Shown: one piece after another, positions 45,765-56,501 of the stretch
Numbering within the stretch: position 1 is the stretch's first letter
Layout: each line of letters starts with the position of its first letter
NCBI RefSeq assembly: GCF_021764745.1
Contig: NZ_JAETXX010000012.1
Coordinates: 42,171 to 106,170, forward strand
Direction of reading: 5' to 3'
Length of the DNA stretch: 64,000 nt
DNA from: Joostella atrarenae
GTDB lineage: Bacteria; Bacteroidota; Bacteroidia; Flavobacteriales; Flavobacteriaceae
The notes under the pieces: generated by a model
What the model saw: only the letters and a program-made list of their open reading frames with translations
The model's database searches: none
Told to the model about the DNA's origin: nothing
Position numbers and translations under genes: made by a program

Positions 45765-46907
45765 ATGGATTTTAAACTTTCTGAAGAACAATTACTGATA
45801 AAAGAGGCTGCAAGAGATTTTGCTAAAACTGAATTATTACCTGGAGTAATAGAGAGAGATGAAAAGCAAGAATTCCCTACGGAGCAAGTGAAGAAAATGG
45901 CGGAGCTTGGTTTTTTAGGAATGATGACTTCTCCTGAATATGGAGGAAGTGGAATGGATACCGTTTCTTATGTTATGGTAATGGAAGAGCTTTCTAAAAT
46001 TGATGCTTCTGCTTCTGTGATTGTTAGTGTAAATAACTCTTTAGTATGCTGGGGTTTAGAGCATTACGGAACTGAAGAACAAAAACAAAAATATTTAAAA
46101 CCACTAGCTTCTGGAGAAATTATTGGTGCTTTTTGCTTATCAGAGCCTGAAGCTGGTAGTGATGCTACCTCTCAAAAAACTACTGCAATAGATAAAGGAG
46201 ATCACTATATAGTTAACGGAACTAAGAATTGGATTACAAATGGTAATTCTGCGGATGTATATCTTGTTATCGCACAAACACATCCCGAGAAAAAACATAA
46301 AGGTATAAATGCCCTTATTCTTGAAAAAGGAATGCCTGGTTTTGAAGTAGGACCAAAAGAGCAAAAATTAGGAATTAGAGGAAGTGATACGCATTCTTTA
46401 ATTTTTAACGATGTTAAAGTTCCTAAAGAAAACCGAATCGGAGAAGATGGATTTGGATTTAAATTCGCCATGAAAACATTAGCTGGTGGTAGAATCGGAA
46501 TTGCAGCTCAAGCACTTGGAATTGCCTCTGGAGCCTACGAGCTTGCAAAAAGCTATTCTAAAATAAGAAAATCTTTCGGCACGGAAATATGTAATCATCA
46601 AGCCATTGCTTTTAAACTTGCAGATATGCATACCCAAATTGAAGCAGCTAGACACCTTGTTTTAAAAGCAGCTTGGGACAAAGACAATGGAAATGACTAC
46701 GACCTTTCTGGCGCTATCGCAAAACTACACGCCTCTACAACAGCTATGAATGTAGCAGTAGAAGCAGTACAAATTCATGGTGGAAATGGGTATGTTAAGG
46801 AATACCATGTAGAACGACTTATGAGAGATGCTAAGATTACTCAAATTTATGAAGGGACTTCAGAAATTCAAAAAATTGTAATTTCAAGAAGCATTTTAGC
46901 CGACTAA
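45765..46907 (+). CDS. Acyl-CoA dehydrogenase
   Basis: This FAD enzyme oxidises acyl-CoA to the trans-2-enoyl form. The 380-aa protein has MDFKLSEEQ at the start and FCLSEPEAGSDATS for FAD/substrate contact. WITNG lies in NGTKNWITNG, and QIYEGTSEIQKIVISR contains the SCAD/BCAD-type catalytic Glu. Length and motifs fit a short/branched-chain type. The ATG at 45765 follows the consensus promoter; an earlier in-frame ATG at 45732 would overlap the -7 box. Confidence 0.93.
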   Translation: MDFKLSEEQLLIKEAARDFAKTELLPGVIERDEKQEFPTEQVKKMAELGFLGMMTSPEYGGSGMDTVSYVMVMEELSKIDASASVIVSVNNSLVCWGLEHYGTEEQKQKYLKPLASGEIIGAFCLSEPEAGSDATSQKTTAIDKGDHYIVNGTKNWITNGNSADVYLVIAQTHPEKKHKGINALILEKGMPGFEVGPKEQKLGIRGSDTHSLIFNDVKVPKENRIGEDGFGFKFAMKTLAGGRIGIAAQALGIASGAYELAKSYSKIRKSFGTEICNHQAIAFKLADMHTQIEAARHLVLKAAWDKDNGNDYDLSGAIAKLHASTTAMNVAVEAVQIHGGNGYVKEYHVERLMRDAKITQIYEGTSEIQKIVISRSILAD

Positions 46908-46949
46908 ACCCCTCTTAAAAAAAAGAGTTTATCATAAAAAACACACTAA

Positions 46950-46990
46950 AAAACCAATTACCCCTATTAAAAATAGGGGTAATTGGTTTT
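46950..46990 (+). terminator. Terminator after acyl-CoA dehydrogenase
   Basis: A perfect 19-bp stem (46950-46968 with 46972-46990) with a 3-nt loop and a T-run (46987-46994). One of three related CCCCT-TTAAAAA palindromic segments here. Confidence 0.85.
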
Positions 46991-47208
46991 TTTTATGCAA
47001 AAATACGACTACACCCCCGTATATAATAAAATTTAACAGTCTATTTACACAAATAATCACTTAGACCCCTCTTAAAAATAGGGATTAACATTATTATGTC
47101 TTTAAATTAACGATTTGATAATTTGAGCATACTCAGAATTACGATATTACATTTTTCTCAGGGTTTATTTCCGAACGATTGATTAATTTCATCTTTAACA
47201 TCAAAACG

Positions 47209-47240
47209 TTGACAAATATGCATCTTTCTTGGTAGATTTG
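47209..47240 (+). promoter_or_regulatory. gltB promoter
   Basis: TTG (47209-47211), a 21-nt spacer and TAGATTTG (47233-47240), 17 nt before the gltB ATG. Confidence 0.65.
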
Positions 47241-47257
47241 TGGAAACCACGTAATTT

Positions 47258-50200
47258 ATGAAACCACAACAACAAGGACTATACTCCCCGGAGTTTGAAC
47301 ACGATAATTGCGGTGCAGGTTTTATCTGTAACCTAAACGGAGTTAGAACAAACGACATTATACATAAAGCACTAGACATTCTAATACGTTTAGAACATAG
47401 AGGTGCGGTAAGTGCAGATGGAAAAACAGGAGATGGTGCCGGAATACTTATAGAAATTCCTCACGCCTTTTTTAAACAAGCTTGTAAATTCGAAATTCCC
47501 GAACCTAAAGAATATGCGGTAGGAATGTTATTTCTACCTAAATCTAAGAATCAGTCTCAAATATGCATTAATATCTTTGAAGAGAACATTAAAAAGCAAG
47601 GCCTAGAAATTATTGGGTGGCGTGATGTTCCAGTAGATCATGCATGTATCGGGGAAATTGCTGCAGAGACAGAACCATATATCAAACAAGTATTTATTGG
47701 TAAAAACAACCAAGAACTTTCTGAAACAGAATTCAATGCTAAACTTTTTGCTGGTAGAAAAATTGCCGAGCACGCCATTTTAGATTCTAATCTATCAGAA
47801 GCAGAGTTCTTTTATTTCTCAAGTCTTTCTACCAATACAATTATATATAAAGGACTTTTAATGCCTCAAGACATCAGTGCTTATTACAGAGACCTGATGC
47901 AACCTGAAGTAGTAACAAAGTTAGCTTTAGTACACCAACGATTCTCTACAAACACATTCCCTACATGGGATCTTGCACAACCTTTCCGTTTAATGTGTCA
48001 TAATGGAGAGATTAATACACTAAGGGGAAACCTTAGTAGAATGAAAGCTAGAGAAGAGCTTTTCAAAACTGAAATTTTCGGAGATAGCATTAAAGATATT
48101 CCACCTATCGTTTTAGAAGGAAAATCTGATTCTGCATCAATGGATATGGTTTTAGAACTCCTATTACAAACTGGACGTTCATTACCAGAAGCAATGATGA
48201 TGATGGTTCCAGAAGCTTGGGAAAAACACCAATCTATGTCGGATTCTAAAAAAGCTTTCTATGAGTACAATTCTTGTATTATGGAACCTTGGGATGGCCC
48301 AGCTTCGATTCCTTTTACTGACGGAAATTACATTGGAGCTCTTTTAGACCGTAATGGTTTAAGACCTTCTAGATATACTGTTACTAAAGATGGTTACGTA
48401 ATTATGTCTTCTGAAACAGGAGTTATTGATGTAGCTCCTGAAAATGTGGAGCATCACGGACGATTAGAACCGGGTAGAATGTTCTTAGTAGACATGAATG
48501 AAGGACGTATTATTGGCGATGAAGAGGTAAAAGAGAGTATTGCAAGCAAAAGACCTTACAGAAAATGGTTAAACGAAAACTTATTACAACTTTCTAGCAT
48601 TTCATATACAGGAAACAAAACTCCTATTGAAAAAGAACCATTTGTAACGCGTCAAAAATTATTTGGATACACAAAAGAAGATATAAAAACACTTATTACA
48701 CCAATGGCAACTCTTGGAAAAGAAGCCATCGGATCTATGGGTACAGACACCCCTCTTGCTGTATTATCAGACAAGCCTCAGTTGCTTTTCAATTATTTCA
48801 AGCAACTTTTCGCACAGGTTACTAACCCACCATTGGATGGGATCCGTGAGGAAATTGTAACAGACATTAGCTTATCAATTGGTGGAGACAGAAACATCTT
48901 CGATATTGTTCCTGAGCAATGTAAAAAACTTAAAATCCAAAATCCAGTTATCTCAAATGAAGACTTGGATAAGATTAAATATATTAACCACCCGGACTTT
49001 AAGGCCGTTTCAATTTCAATCCTTTATGATATAAATAAAGGGTTGAATGGCCTTGAAGCACGTTTAGATGAAATGGTAAGAGAAATTTCTGACGCCATTG
49101 ACGAAGGGTGTAACACCATTATTCTTTCAGACAGAAATGTCTCTAGTACAATGGCTCCTATTCCTTCTGCTTTAGCATGTTCTCATGTACACCATTCACT
49201 TAAAAGAGAAGAAAAAAGATCTGCAATAGGTATTGTAATAGAATCTGCCGAACCAAGAGAACCTCACCACTTTGCAATGTTATTTGGATATGGCGCTAGC
49301 GCGATTAATCCATACATGGTAAATGAAATTATTGAGAAGGCAATTGCAGATGGAGATATCAAAAATACGTTCGACGAGGCCATTGTAAATTACAACAAAG
49401 CTATCGGAAAAGGTATTGTTAAGATCATGAACAAAATCGGAATCTCAACTTTACACTCATACAGAGGTTCACAAATTTTTGAAGCTTTAGGATTAAATAA
49501 AAAGTTTGTAAATAAATACTTCTGTAACACTACCAGTCGTATTGAAGGTATCGGGATCTATGAAATCGAAAAAGAAATTCAGAATCGAATTGTTAAGGCT
49601 TATACTGACAGTGAAGCTTTATCAGATTTAGATTTAGAAATTGGTGGTGATTATCGTTGGAGAAGAAATGGGGAAAGACATATGTTTAACCCAACAACTG
49701 TTTCCAAACTACAACAAGCGGTAAGAACTAATAAATTTGATAGTTACAAGGAATACTCTAAAATGATCAACGAGCAAACAGAACGCTTGATGACACTTAG
49801 AGGAATGTTTAAATTCAAACAGCTAAATCCAATTCCTATTGAAGAAGTAGAACCTTGGACAGATATTGTAAAACGCTTTAAAACTGGAGCGATGTCTTTC
49901 GGCTCTATCAGTAAGGAAGCACATGAGAATTTAGCAATTGCCATGAATAGAATTCAAGGTAAGAGTAATTCTGGTGAAGGTGGAGAAGATCCAGATCGTT
50001 TCCATAAAGACCTTAACGGTAACTGGAGAAACAGCGCCATTAAGCAAGTTGCATCTGGACGTTTTGGAGTTTCTATAAACTACCTTACCAATGCTAGAGA
50101 AATACAAATTAAAATGGCTCAGGGAGCAAAACCTGGTGAAGGAGGACAATTACCAGGGCCAAAAGTAAACCCTTCTATTGCCAAAACTAGAAATTCTACT

Positions 50201-51781
50201 CCTTATGTAGGATTGATATCACCTCCTCCGCATCACGATATTTATTCTATTGAAGATTTAGCACAGCTAATTTTCGATTTAAAAAATGCAAATCGTGAAG
50301 CTAGAGTAAATGTAAAATTAGTTTCTGAAGTAGGTGTAGGAACTATTGCTGCCGGTGTTGCCAAAGCAAAAGCAGATGTAGTGCTTATTTCTGGTTTTGA
50401 TGGTGGTACGGGAGCATCTCCATTAACATCACTTCGCCACGCAGGATTACCATGGGAGCTTGGTATCGCAGAAGCACAGCAAACTCTTGTTCTTAATGAT
50501 TTAAGAGGAAGAATTGTAATGGAATGTGACGGACAATTAAAAACTGGTCGTGATGTGGCTATTGCTTGCTTATTAGGAGCTGAAGAATTCGGTTTCGCAA
50601 CCGCTCCATTAGTAGCTTCAGGTTGTATTATGATGCGTGCTTGCCACCTTAATACATGCCCTGTAGGTATCGCTACGCAAGATCCTGAATTACGTAAGAA
50701 CTTTAACGGAAAACCAGAGCATGTAATTAACTTCATGTATTTCATTGCTCAGGAACTACGCCAAATAATGGCAGACCTTGGGTTCAGAACTATTGAAGAA
50801 ATGGTAGGTCAAAGTCAGAAATTAGATATGGATAAAGCCATTAAGCACTATAAAGCGCAAGGGGTAGATCTTTCTAATATTCTTTATAAACCAAGAGTTC
50901 CAGAACACGTTAAACTTCATAATACAGAAAAACAAGATCATCAATTAGAGAAAGTTTTAGATTTCGATATTCTAAATCTTGCTCACCCTGCGGTATACCG
51001 TAAAGAGAAAATGACTTTAGATTTCCCTATCAATAATATGAATCGTACTACAGGTGCTATTCTTAGTAATGAGATTTCTAAAATCCATGGTGAAGATGGG
51101 CTTCCTGAAGATACGCTTACCTTAAATTTTGAAGGTTCTGCCGGACAAAGTTTTGGGGCTTTTGCAACAAAAGGACTTACACTTCAAGTGAATGGAAATA
51201 CTAATGACTACTTCGGAAAAGGATTATCTGGAGCTAAATTAGTCGTAAAAGCACCTGAAAAGGCTACTTTCAAACCTGAAGACAATGTTATTATTGGTAA
51301 CGTTGCCATGTATGGAGCTATAAATGGAGAAGCATATATTAACGGTATTGCTGGAGAGCGTTTCTTAGTTAGAAACTCTGGAGCTAAAGCTGTTGTAGAA
51401 GGGATTGGAGATCACGGTTGTGAATATATGACTGGTGGTGTAGCTGTAATTCTAGGACAAATAGGAAGAAATTTCGCCGCAGGAATGAGTGGTGGTATTG
51501 CTTACATCTATAATCCAGAGAATAAACTAGACACCAATAACTTTAACATGGAAATGATTGAATTGGAAGATCTTGATGATAATGATCAAGACCAATTACA
51601 AGCACTGATTGCTGAACATGTAAAATATACTGATAGTCCGCTTGCAAAACGAGTGTTAGCCGACTGGGAAAGTAACAGCAATAAGTTTGTTAAGGTGATG
51701 CCTACGGAATACAAAAAAGCTTTAGCATTTCTTGCTAAGGAAAAAGAAGAAATTAAGAATAAAGAATTAACAACAGCATAA
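47258..51781 (+). CDS. gltB: Glutamate synthase large subunit
   Basis: GltB transfers glutamine's amide nitrogen to 2-oxoglutarate. The 1507-aa protein has a class II amidotransferase N-terminus whose catalytic Cys18 (DNCGAGF) would be exposed after propeptide removal. A central domain and the FMN-binding synthase domain follow ([24 protein letters not shown]). A [3Fe-4S] cluster site is Cys-x5-Cys-x4-Cys in [12 protein letters not shown], and the C-terminal GXGXG-type beta-helix domain closes the protein. It is 1 nt from gltD. Confidence 0.97.
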   Translation: MKPQQQGLYSPEFEHDNCGAGFICNLNGVRTNDIIHKALDILIRLEHRGAVSADGKTGDGAGILIEIPHAFFKQACKFEIPEPKEYAVGMLFLPKSKNQSQICINIFEENIKKQGLEIIGWRDVPVDHACIGEIAAETEPYIKQVFIGKNNQELSETEFNAKLFAGRKIAEHAILDSNLSEAEFFYFSSLSTNTIIYKGLLMPQDISAYYRDLMQPEVVTKLALVHQRFSTNTFPTWDLAQPFRLMCHNGEINTLRGNLSRMKAREELFKTEIFGDSIKDIPPIVLEGKSDSASMDMVLELLLQTGRSLPEAMMMMVPEAWEKHQSMSDSKKAFYEYNSCIMEPWDGPASIPFTDGNYIGALLDRNGLRPSRYTVTKDGYVIMSSETGVIDVAPENVEHHGRLEPGRMFLVDMNEGRIIGDEEVKESIASKRPYRKWLNENLLQLSSISYTGNKTPIEKEPFVTRQKLFGYTKEDIKTLITPMATLGKEAIGSMGTDTPLAVLSDKPQLLFNYFKQLFAQVTNPPLDGIREEIVTDISLSIGGDRNIFDIVPEQCKKLKIQNPVISNEDLDKIKYINHPDFKAVSISILYDINKGLNGLEARLDEMVREISDAIDEGCNTIILSDRNVSSTMAPIPSALACSHVHHSLKREEKRSAIGIVIESAEPREPHHFAMLFGYGASAINPYMVNEIIEKAIADGDIKNTFDEAIVNYNKAIGKGIVKIMNKIGISTLHSYRGSQIFEALGLNKKFVNKYFCNTTSRIEGIGIYEIEKEIQNRIVKAYTDSEALSDLDLEIGGDYRWRRNGERHMFNPTTVSKLQQAVRTNKFDSYKEYSKMINEQTERLMTLRGMFKFKQLNPIPIEEVEPWTDIVKRFKTGAMSFGSISKEAHENLAIAMNRIQGKSNSGEGGEDPDRFHKDLNGNWRNSAIKQVASGRFGVSINYLTNAREIQIKMAQGAKPGEGGQLPGPKVNPSIAKTRNSTPYVGLISPPPHHDIYSIEDLAQLIFDLKNANREARVNVKLVSEVGVGTIAAGVAKAKADVVLISGFDGGTGASPLTSLRHAGLPWELGIAEAQQTLVLNDLRGRIVMECDGQLKTGRDVAIACLLGAEEFGFATAPLVASGCIMMRACHLNTCPVGIATQDPELRKNFNGKPEHVINFMYFIAQELRQIMADLGFRTIEEMVGQSQKLDMDKAIKHYKAQGVDLSNILYKPRVPEHVKLHNTEKQDHQLEKVLDFDILNLAHPAVYRKEKMTLDFPINNMNRTTGAILSNEISKIHGEDGLPEDTLTLNFEGSAGQSFGAFATKGLTLQVNGNTNDYFGKGLSGAKLVVKAPEKATFKPEDNVIIGNVAMYGAINGEAYINGIAGERFLVRNSGAKAVVEGIGDHGCEYMTGGVAVILGQIGRNFAAGMSGGIAYIYNPENKLDTNNFNMEMIELEDLDDNDQDQLQALIAEHVKYTDSPLAKRVLADWESNSNKFVKVMPTEYKKALAFLAKEKEEIKNKELTTA

Positions 51782-51782
51782 A

Positions 51783-53243
51783 ATGGGAAAACTAAGAGGA
51801 TTTTTAGAATACGAAAGACGCGGCGAAGACAATATTGCTGTTGAAGAACGTGTAAAAAATTACAACGAGTTTACCAAAGAACTCGAAACTGAAGAATTAA
51901 ATGAGCAAGGTGGAAGATGCATGGATTGCGGAATTCCTTTTTGCCACAGTGGATGCCCATTAGGGAACTTAATCCCAGATTTTAATGACGCAGTATATAA
52001 AAATGACTGGAGTAAAGCATTACGCTTGTTACATGCTACCAATAATTTCCCTGAATTTACAGGGAGATTATGCCCAGCACCTTGTGAATCTGCTTGTGTA
52101 CTAGGGATTATACAACCTCCTGTTTCTATTGAACTTATTGAGAAATATATTGTAGAACGCGGATTTAAAGAAGGATGGATTAAAGCAAATCCTCCAAAAA
52201 AACGTACTGGAAAAACAATTGCCGTTGTAGGTTCTGGTCCTTCTGGACTAGCTGCAGCACAACAATTAAATCGTGCTGGACACACAGTTACAGTTTTTGA
52301 ACGTGATAAAAAGGTAGGTGGTTTACTTCGTTATGGAATTCCAGATTTCAAATTAGAAAAGAAAGTAATCGATCGTCGAGTTGCTATCTTAGAAGAAGAA
52401 GGTATCGAATTTAAAACCAATGTACACGTAGGAAAAAACTACGATGTAGCACAGTTAAACGATTTTGATGCTGTTGTTCTTTGTGGAGGAGCTACACAAC
52501 GCAGAAAATTACCAATTCCAGGAGCTGATGCTAGCGGAGTTGTTCAAGCTATGGATTTCTTAAAACGTAACAACCAAGTTGTTGATGGCCTTGAAGAAAC
52601 TACAGAATCTCTTCATGCTGCTGGAAAAAATGTAATTGTTATTGGTGGTGGAGATACAGGTTCCGACTGTGTTGGAACATCTAACCGTCATGGAGCAAAA
52701 TCGGTTACTAACTTTGAGATTATGCCGATTCCAGCCACTTCAAGAACTGACGAAAACCCATGGCCATATTGGCCTTTTACACTAAAAACTACTTCTTCTC
52801 ATGAGGAAGGTGTAGAACGTAATTGGAGCATATTAACCAAAGAGTTTGTAAAAGACGAAAAAGGAAATTTAAAAGCCATTAAAACTGTTGAAGTAAAATG
52901 GGTTAAAATACCTGGTGAGCGCCCTCAATTAAAAGAAGTTGAAGGTTCCGAAAAAGAATGGCCATGCGAACTTGCTTTATTAGCACTTGGGTTTACAGGC
53001 CCTGAAGCGACATTAAGCGAGCAACTAGGACTGCATACAGACGATAGAAGCAATATAAAAGGTAACAATAAGTATCAAACTAATGTGCCACACATTTTTA
53101 CTGCTGGAGATATGCGCAGAGGACAATCATTGATTGTTTGGGCTATTTCTGAAGGTAGAGAAGCTGCACACCACGTAGACACCTATTTAATGGGATCTTC
53201 ATCACTTCCTGTAAAAGAAAAAGGAGATTTACCAGCTGCTTAA
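51783..53243 (+). CDS. gltD: Glutamate synthase small subunit
   Basis: GltD passes electrons from NAD(P)H through FAD and iron-sulfur clusters to GltB. The 486-aa protein has N-terminal Cys-rich segments (GGRCMDCGIPFCHSGCPLGN and RLCPAPCESACVLG) that bind two [4Fe-4S] clusters. The FAD motif VVGSGPSGLAAAQQL and the nucleotide motif VIGGGDTGSDCVGT are present, along with the late GDMRRGQSL block. The ATG at 51783 begins one base after gltB ends, so they are translationally coupled. Confidence 0.97.
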   Translation: MGKLRGFLEYERRGEDNIAVEERVKNYNEFTKELETEELNEQGGRCMDCGIPFCHSGCPLGNLIPDFNDAVYKNDWSKALRLLHATNNFPEFTGRLCPAPCESACVLGIIQPPVSIELIEKYIVERGFKEGWIKANPPKKRTGKTIAVVGSGPSGLAAAQQLNRAGHTVTVFERDKKVGGLLRYGIPDFKLEKKVIDRRVAILEEEGIEFKTNVHVGKNYDVAQLNDFDAVVLCGGATQRRKLPIPGADASGVVQAMDFLKRNNQVVDGLEETTESLHAAGKNVIVIGGGDTGSDCVGTSNRHGAKSVTNFEIMPIPATSRTDENPWPYWPFTLKTTSSHEEGVERNWSILTKEFVKDEKGNLKAIKTVEVKWVKIPGERPQLKEVEGSEKEWPCELALLALGFTGPEATLSEQLGLHTDDRSNIKGNNKYQTNVPHIFTAGDMRRGQSLIVWAISEGREAAHHVDTYLMGSSSLPVKEKGDLPAA

Positions 53244-53277
53244 AAATTTAAAAAGAAACATTTATTTTAATTTGTTT

Positions 53278-53318
53278 AATAGCCGTTATCAAAACTTTTG
53301 ATAGCGGTTATTTTTTTA
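53278..53318 (+). terminator. Terminator after gltBD
   Basis: AATAGCCGTTATCAAAA (53278-53294) pairs with TTTTGATAGCGGTTATT (53296-53312) with two G-U pairs and then a T-run. It lies 35 nt after gltD. Confidence 0.85.
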
Positions 53319-53429
53319 TTGACACGCCTACTCTAGTGCAAAAGAGCGCATCACTTTAAGTTGAAAATTCTTATATTTACTATCATATGTAGTTCAAGCA
53401 ACATTAAAGCGACCCTGAAAGTGAGTGAT

Positions 53430-53819
53430 ATGATCATTGTTTTTCTTCTGAAACTTCAAAATTCAGTTTCAAAACAATCTCTTGTAGTCTTAATAATGCT
53501 CGTAACTACCATAGGTTTTTCTCAAAACAACAGCAAGCAAGACAGCCTCCTCTTAGGAACATATAGTACTACTACACAAAGTAACGAATGCGATTTCAAT
53601 CCGTTTGTTTACGCCGACAAATTAGAAACTCAACTTTCTCCACACATTATTAGAACATATAATATTGATGAAATTAGAAATGGAGAACTCACTACTTACA
53701 ATTCAGATTTGGATAAACTATACTTTAAAAATTCAAATAAGTTTTTTCATGATGATTTAGATAAATTCATCCCAAAGCCACCAGACTTCAACTCACATTA
53801 CCTTCCACTTACAGAATAA
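53430..53819 (+). CDS. Small secreted hypothetical protein
   Basis: This protein of about 129 aa (from the ATG at 53430; an upstream ATG at 53361 would add 23 residues) has a hydrophobic N-terminus ending VTTIGFSQ, a Sec signal typical of Bacteroidota. The mature ~90 residues are acidic and rich in Asn, Asp, Tyr and Phe, with no recognised domain and a Pro-rich end (FIPKPPDFNSHYLPL). It lies alone between gltD and a DUF819 gene. I do not recognise it; it could be lineage-specific. Confidence 0.5.
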   Translation: MIIVFLLKLQNSVSKQSLVVLIMLVTTIGFSQNNSKQDSLLLGTYSTTTQSNECDFNPFVYADKLETQLSPHIIRTYNIDEIRNGELTTYNSDLDKLYFKNSNKFFHDDLDKFIPKPPDFNSHYLPLTE

Positions 53820-53900
53820 GCGACACTGACTTTATTTAAAACGTCTTATTCATTGTGATTCTTTATTTACATTTTTGTATTTTCCCGAAAATTTTTTTTG

Positions 53901-55166
53901 ATGCAAGAAACGCCCATTTTCACAAGCGATACCATTGTATTAGGTATCATCATGTTATGTTTAGGATTCGTATTTTATACTTCAGCAATAAAATCTGGAT
54001 TTTGGAGTAAGTTTTACAAAATAGTGCCTTCTGTACTTATGTGCTATTTACTCCCTTCTTTATTCAACTCATTCGGTGTTATTTCTGATGAAACTTCCAA
54101 CTTATATTACGTTGCAAGTAGATATTTATTACCAGCCTCATTAGTTTTAATGACATTGAGTATCGATTTAAAAGCAGTATTTAACTTAGGTCCTAAAGCC
54201 TTAATCATGTTTTTTACAGGTACAATAGGAATTGTAATTGGTGGACCTTTAGCTATCTTACTTATTTCTGCTATTTCTCCTGAAACTGTTGGCGGCGTTG
54301 GACCAGATGCAGTATGGAGAGGACTTGCCACACTTGCTGGAAGTTGGATTGGAGGTGGTGCAAACCAAGCTGCCATGTTGGAGATCTTCAAATACAATCC
54401 GGAAAAATACGGGGGTATGGTCTTAGTAGATATTGTTGTTGCAAATTTATGGATGGCAATAGTTCTTCTTGGCGTTGGTAAAAGTGATAAAATTGATAAA
54501 TGGCTAAAAGCAGACAACAGCGCTATCGATGACTTAAAAAACAAGATGAAAGCTTTTGCTGAAAAAGTTACAAGAACTCCTACCCTCACCGACTATATGA
54601 TGATTTTATCTATCGCATTTGTTGCTGTAGGAATTGCACATTTTGGAGCTAATAATATTTCCGATTTTTTAACTAGTAACTTTGATGCTGTAAGCGATAA
54701 AAAGAGTGCGCTCTCTTCTTTTGGATCGCAGTTCTTTTGGATGATTACTATTGCTACATTAATTGGAATCTCATTATCGTTCACCAAATTCAAAAATTAT
54801 GAAGGTGCTGGCGCTAGTAAATTCGGTTCCATCTGTATCTATATTTTGGTAGCTACTATTGGAATGAAAATGGATATCTTTAAAATATTTGAAAATCCTG
54901 GACTTATTGCAATCGGTCTTGTTTGGATGACTATTCATGCGGTATTATTAATTATAGTTGCTAAAATCATCAAAGCTCCATACTTCTTTTTAGCTGTTGG
55001 AAGTCAAGCAAACGTTGGTGGAGCTGCCTCTGCACCAGTTGTGGCAGCAGAATTTCATCCGTCATTAGCTACTGTGGGAGTGCTTTTAGCTGTATTTGGT
55101 TATGCTGTTGGAACCTATGGCGCTATTTTCTGTGCTTATTTAATGGAATTAGCCTCAAAAATGTAG
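53901..55166 (+). CDS. DUF819 family membrane protein
   Basis: This 421-aa protein has about ten transmembrane helices. DUF819 features are LCLGFVFYTSAIKSGFWSKFYKIVPSV-type entry, GSWIGGGANQAAMLEIF in the middle, and VGSQANVGGAASAPVVAAEFHPSLATVGVLL near the end. The two GG-N/A-x-A re-entrant repeats suggest a transporter, but no substrate is established for the family. The ATG at 53901 is used; the codon before it is TTG. It runs into the lipoprotein gene after 49 nt. Confidence 0.85.
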   Translation: MQETPIFTSDTIVLGIIMLCLGFVFYTSAIKSGFWSKFYKIVPSVLMCYLLPSLFNSFGVISDETSNLYYVASRYLLPASLVLMTLSIDLKAVFNLGPKALIMFFTGTIGIVIGGPLAILLISAISPETVGGVGPDAVWRGLATLAGSWIGGGANQAAMLEIFKYNPEKYGGMVLVDIVVANLWMAIVLLGVGKSDKIDKWLKADNSAIDDLKNKMKAFAEKVTRTPTLTDYMMILSIAFVAVGIAHFGANNISDFLTSNFDAVSDKKSALSSFGSQFFWMITIATLIGISLSFTKFKNYEGAGASKFGSICIYILVATIGMKMDIFKIFENPGLIAIGLVWMTIHAVLLIIVAKIIKAPYFFLAVGSQANVGGAASAPVVAAEFHPSLATVGVLLAVFGYAVGTYGAIFCAYLMELASKM

Positions 55167-55215
55167 CAATTAAAATAAGAATTACGCATATTTGCCCTTC
55201 AGAAAAAAACAACTT

Positions 55216-55950
55216 ATGTATAGATTATTAGCACCTTTATTACTGGTTTTAGTACTTGCTTCCTGCGGAAAGAATAATGATAACATGACTGTTAAAGGAA
55301 CCGTTGAAGGTTTACGCAAAGGAACATTATATTTTCAGAAAATAGAAGATAGTACAATGGTTACGATAGATTCATTGGAGATTGATGGAAATTCGGATTT
55401 TAATTTTTCTACATATATTGAAAGTCCAGAAGTTTTCACGCTTTATCTAGATAAAAACGACGGAAACCTCCTAAACGATCGTCTTGATTTCTTTGGAGAA
55501 CCAGGGATTATCACCATCAATACTACTAGAGATTATTTTGCTCCAGAAGCTAAAATAGAAGGATCAAAAAGTAATGATACATGGTCAGAATATAAAAGTA
55601 TTCTTTCTAAATTTTCTGGAAAAAACTTAGACCTTATTAAAGAAAGTATTGAAGCTGAGAAAAAGGGAGATCAAAAGTTAGTAGATTCACTAAATCAAGT
55701 TTCAGAAAAAAATTCAACACGCAGTTATTTATACACGCTTAATTTTATATTAAACAATAAAGATTCCTACGCTGCTCCTTATATTACACTTGCAAACGCA
55801 TATAACACTAATGCAAAATATTTAGACTCTATAAACAACTCATTAACTCCAGAAGTTGCAGCATCTAAATATGGAAAAATGCTAGATACATTTGTAAAGG
55901 AAGTAAAAGAAAAAGAGCAAACTGCAGCAACAGAGGAGATCACTGAATAA
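55216..55950 (+). CDS. DUF4369-domain lipoprotein
   Basis: This 244-aa lipoprotein (lipobox VLASC, Cys17) has a DUF4369 N-terminal beta-sandwich (about 25-120, TVKGTVEGLRKGTLYFQKI). A helical region rich in Lys, Asn and Ser follows (about 125-244). Many DUF4369 proteins continue into a thioredoxin-like AhpC/TSA domain, but none is present here, so it is a shortened form or a distinct subfamily. The ATG at 55216 gives the lipoprotein signal; the earlier frame opening is a TTG. A CATATTTG box sits just upstream. Confidence 0.8.
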   Translation: MYRLLAPLLLVLVLASCGKNNDNMTVKGTVEGLRKGTLYFQKIEDSTMVTIDSLEIDGNSDFNFSTYIESPEVFTLYLDKNDGNLLNDRLDFFGEPGIITINTTRDYFAPEAKIEGSKSNDTWSEYKSILSKFSGKNLDLIKESIEAEKKGDQKLVDSLNQVSEKNSTRSYLYTLNFILNNKDSYAAPYITLANAYNTNAKYLDSINNSLTPEVAASKYGKMLDTFVKEVKEKEQTAATEEITE

Positions 55951-55974
55951 CATCTGTTTCTAAATTATATATTT

Positions 55975-56010
55975 AGGTTGGTTGATATTATTTCAACCAA
56001 CCTTTTTTTA
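55975..56010 (+). terminator. Terminator overlapping the end of the convergent gene
   Basis: AGGTTGGTTGA (55975-55985) pairs with TCAACCAACCT (55993-56003), followed by seven T. It ends the lipoprotein transcript while its right arm codes for the last residues of the convergent 4-TM gene. Confidence 0.8.
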
Positions 56011-56425
56011 TACTTTTTCCTGAAAATATTATAAGGTAGGCTGCAATTACTATAATCATTATTGGCATTAAATAAGCTCCAGGCCCATAAACTTCAAGAG
56101 AGGAAGCAATTAAAAAATTATATCCCATTTGAATCAGAATTGCAATAAACGAAATTATAAAAACTAGTTTCGCTGTCTTCACTCTAAATATTAATAGAAT
56201 ACATCCTAATGCACCTCCAATAACAGCAATACCGTATGCAGCTTTAACCCATATAGGATTATTAAGATACAAATCTTGTTGTGCTTTTGGCAGAGCCTGA
56301 ATAGCTTCATCTGTAATAGTCATATCAGCAATAAATGCACCCACGCCCATTAAATTCCATAGCAATGCAACTATGGTAACAAGCCAAAACCACCACGGGA
56401 TTTTAGTAGAAAATTGATCATCCAT
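55988..56425 (-). CDS. Four-TM integral membrane protein, paralogue 2
   Basis: This 145-aa protein has four hydrophobic helices (about 9-33, 60-82, 86-108 and 115-135), the opening IPWWFWLVTIVALLWNLMGVGAF and a terminal KKGWLK. It shares length, helix pattern and the sequence blocks WFW-x4-6-LxWNL, GAF and SIKxxWL with the gene next to it, so they are tandem duplicates. Such proteins are conserved but uncharacterised; database labels such as sugar transporter lack proof. It is downstream of its paralogue by 76 nt. Confidence 0.7.
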   Translation of the reverse strand: MDDQFSTKIPWWFWLVTIVALLWNLMGVGAFIADMTITDEAIQALPKAQQDLYLNNPIWVKAAYGIAVIGGALGCILLIFRVKTAKLVFIISFIAILIQMGYNFLIASSLEVYGPGAYLMPIMIIVIAAYLIIFSGKSIKKGWLK

Positions 56426-56501
56426 AATAAATTAAGTTAGTTGGTTAGTTTTTAGAAAATCACAACTCTATATAGAGCTAAAAAATATTTTAATTGGCAG
56501 T

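Larger units (their letters stand above)
46908..47257. other. Gene-free region before gltB
   Basis: These 350 nt contain a strong terminator hairpin, two related partial palindromes with the core CCCCTCTTAAAAA, and the gltB promoter. No convincing coding frame. Confidence 0.6.

Noticed and set aside
50242..50745. Open frame of 167 codons on the minus strand
   Set aside because: It lies wholly inside the well-supported gltB gene in another frame and has no recognisable protein features.
54107..54589. Open frame of 160 codons opposite the DUF819 gene
   Set aside because: Shadow frame of a clear membrane-protein gene, with composition expected from the complement of hydrophobic codons.
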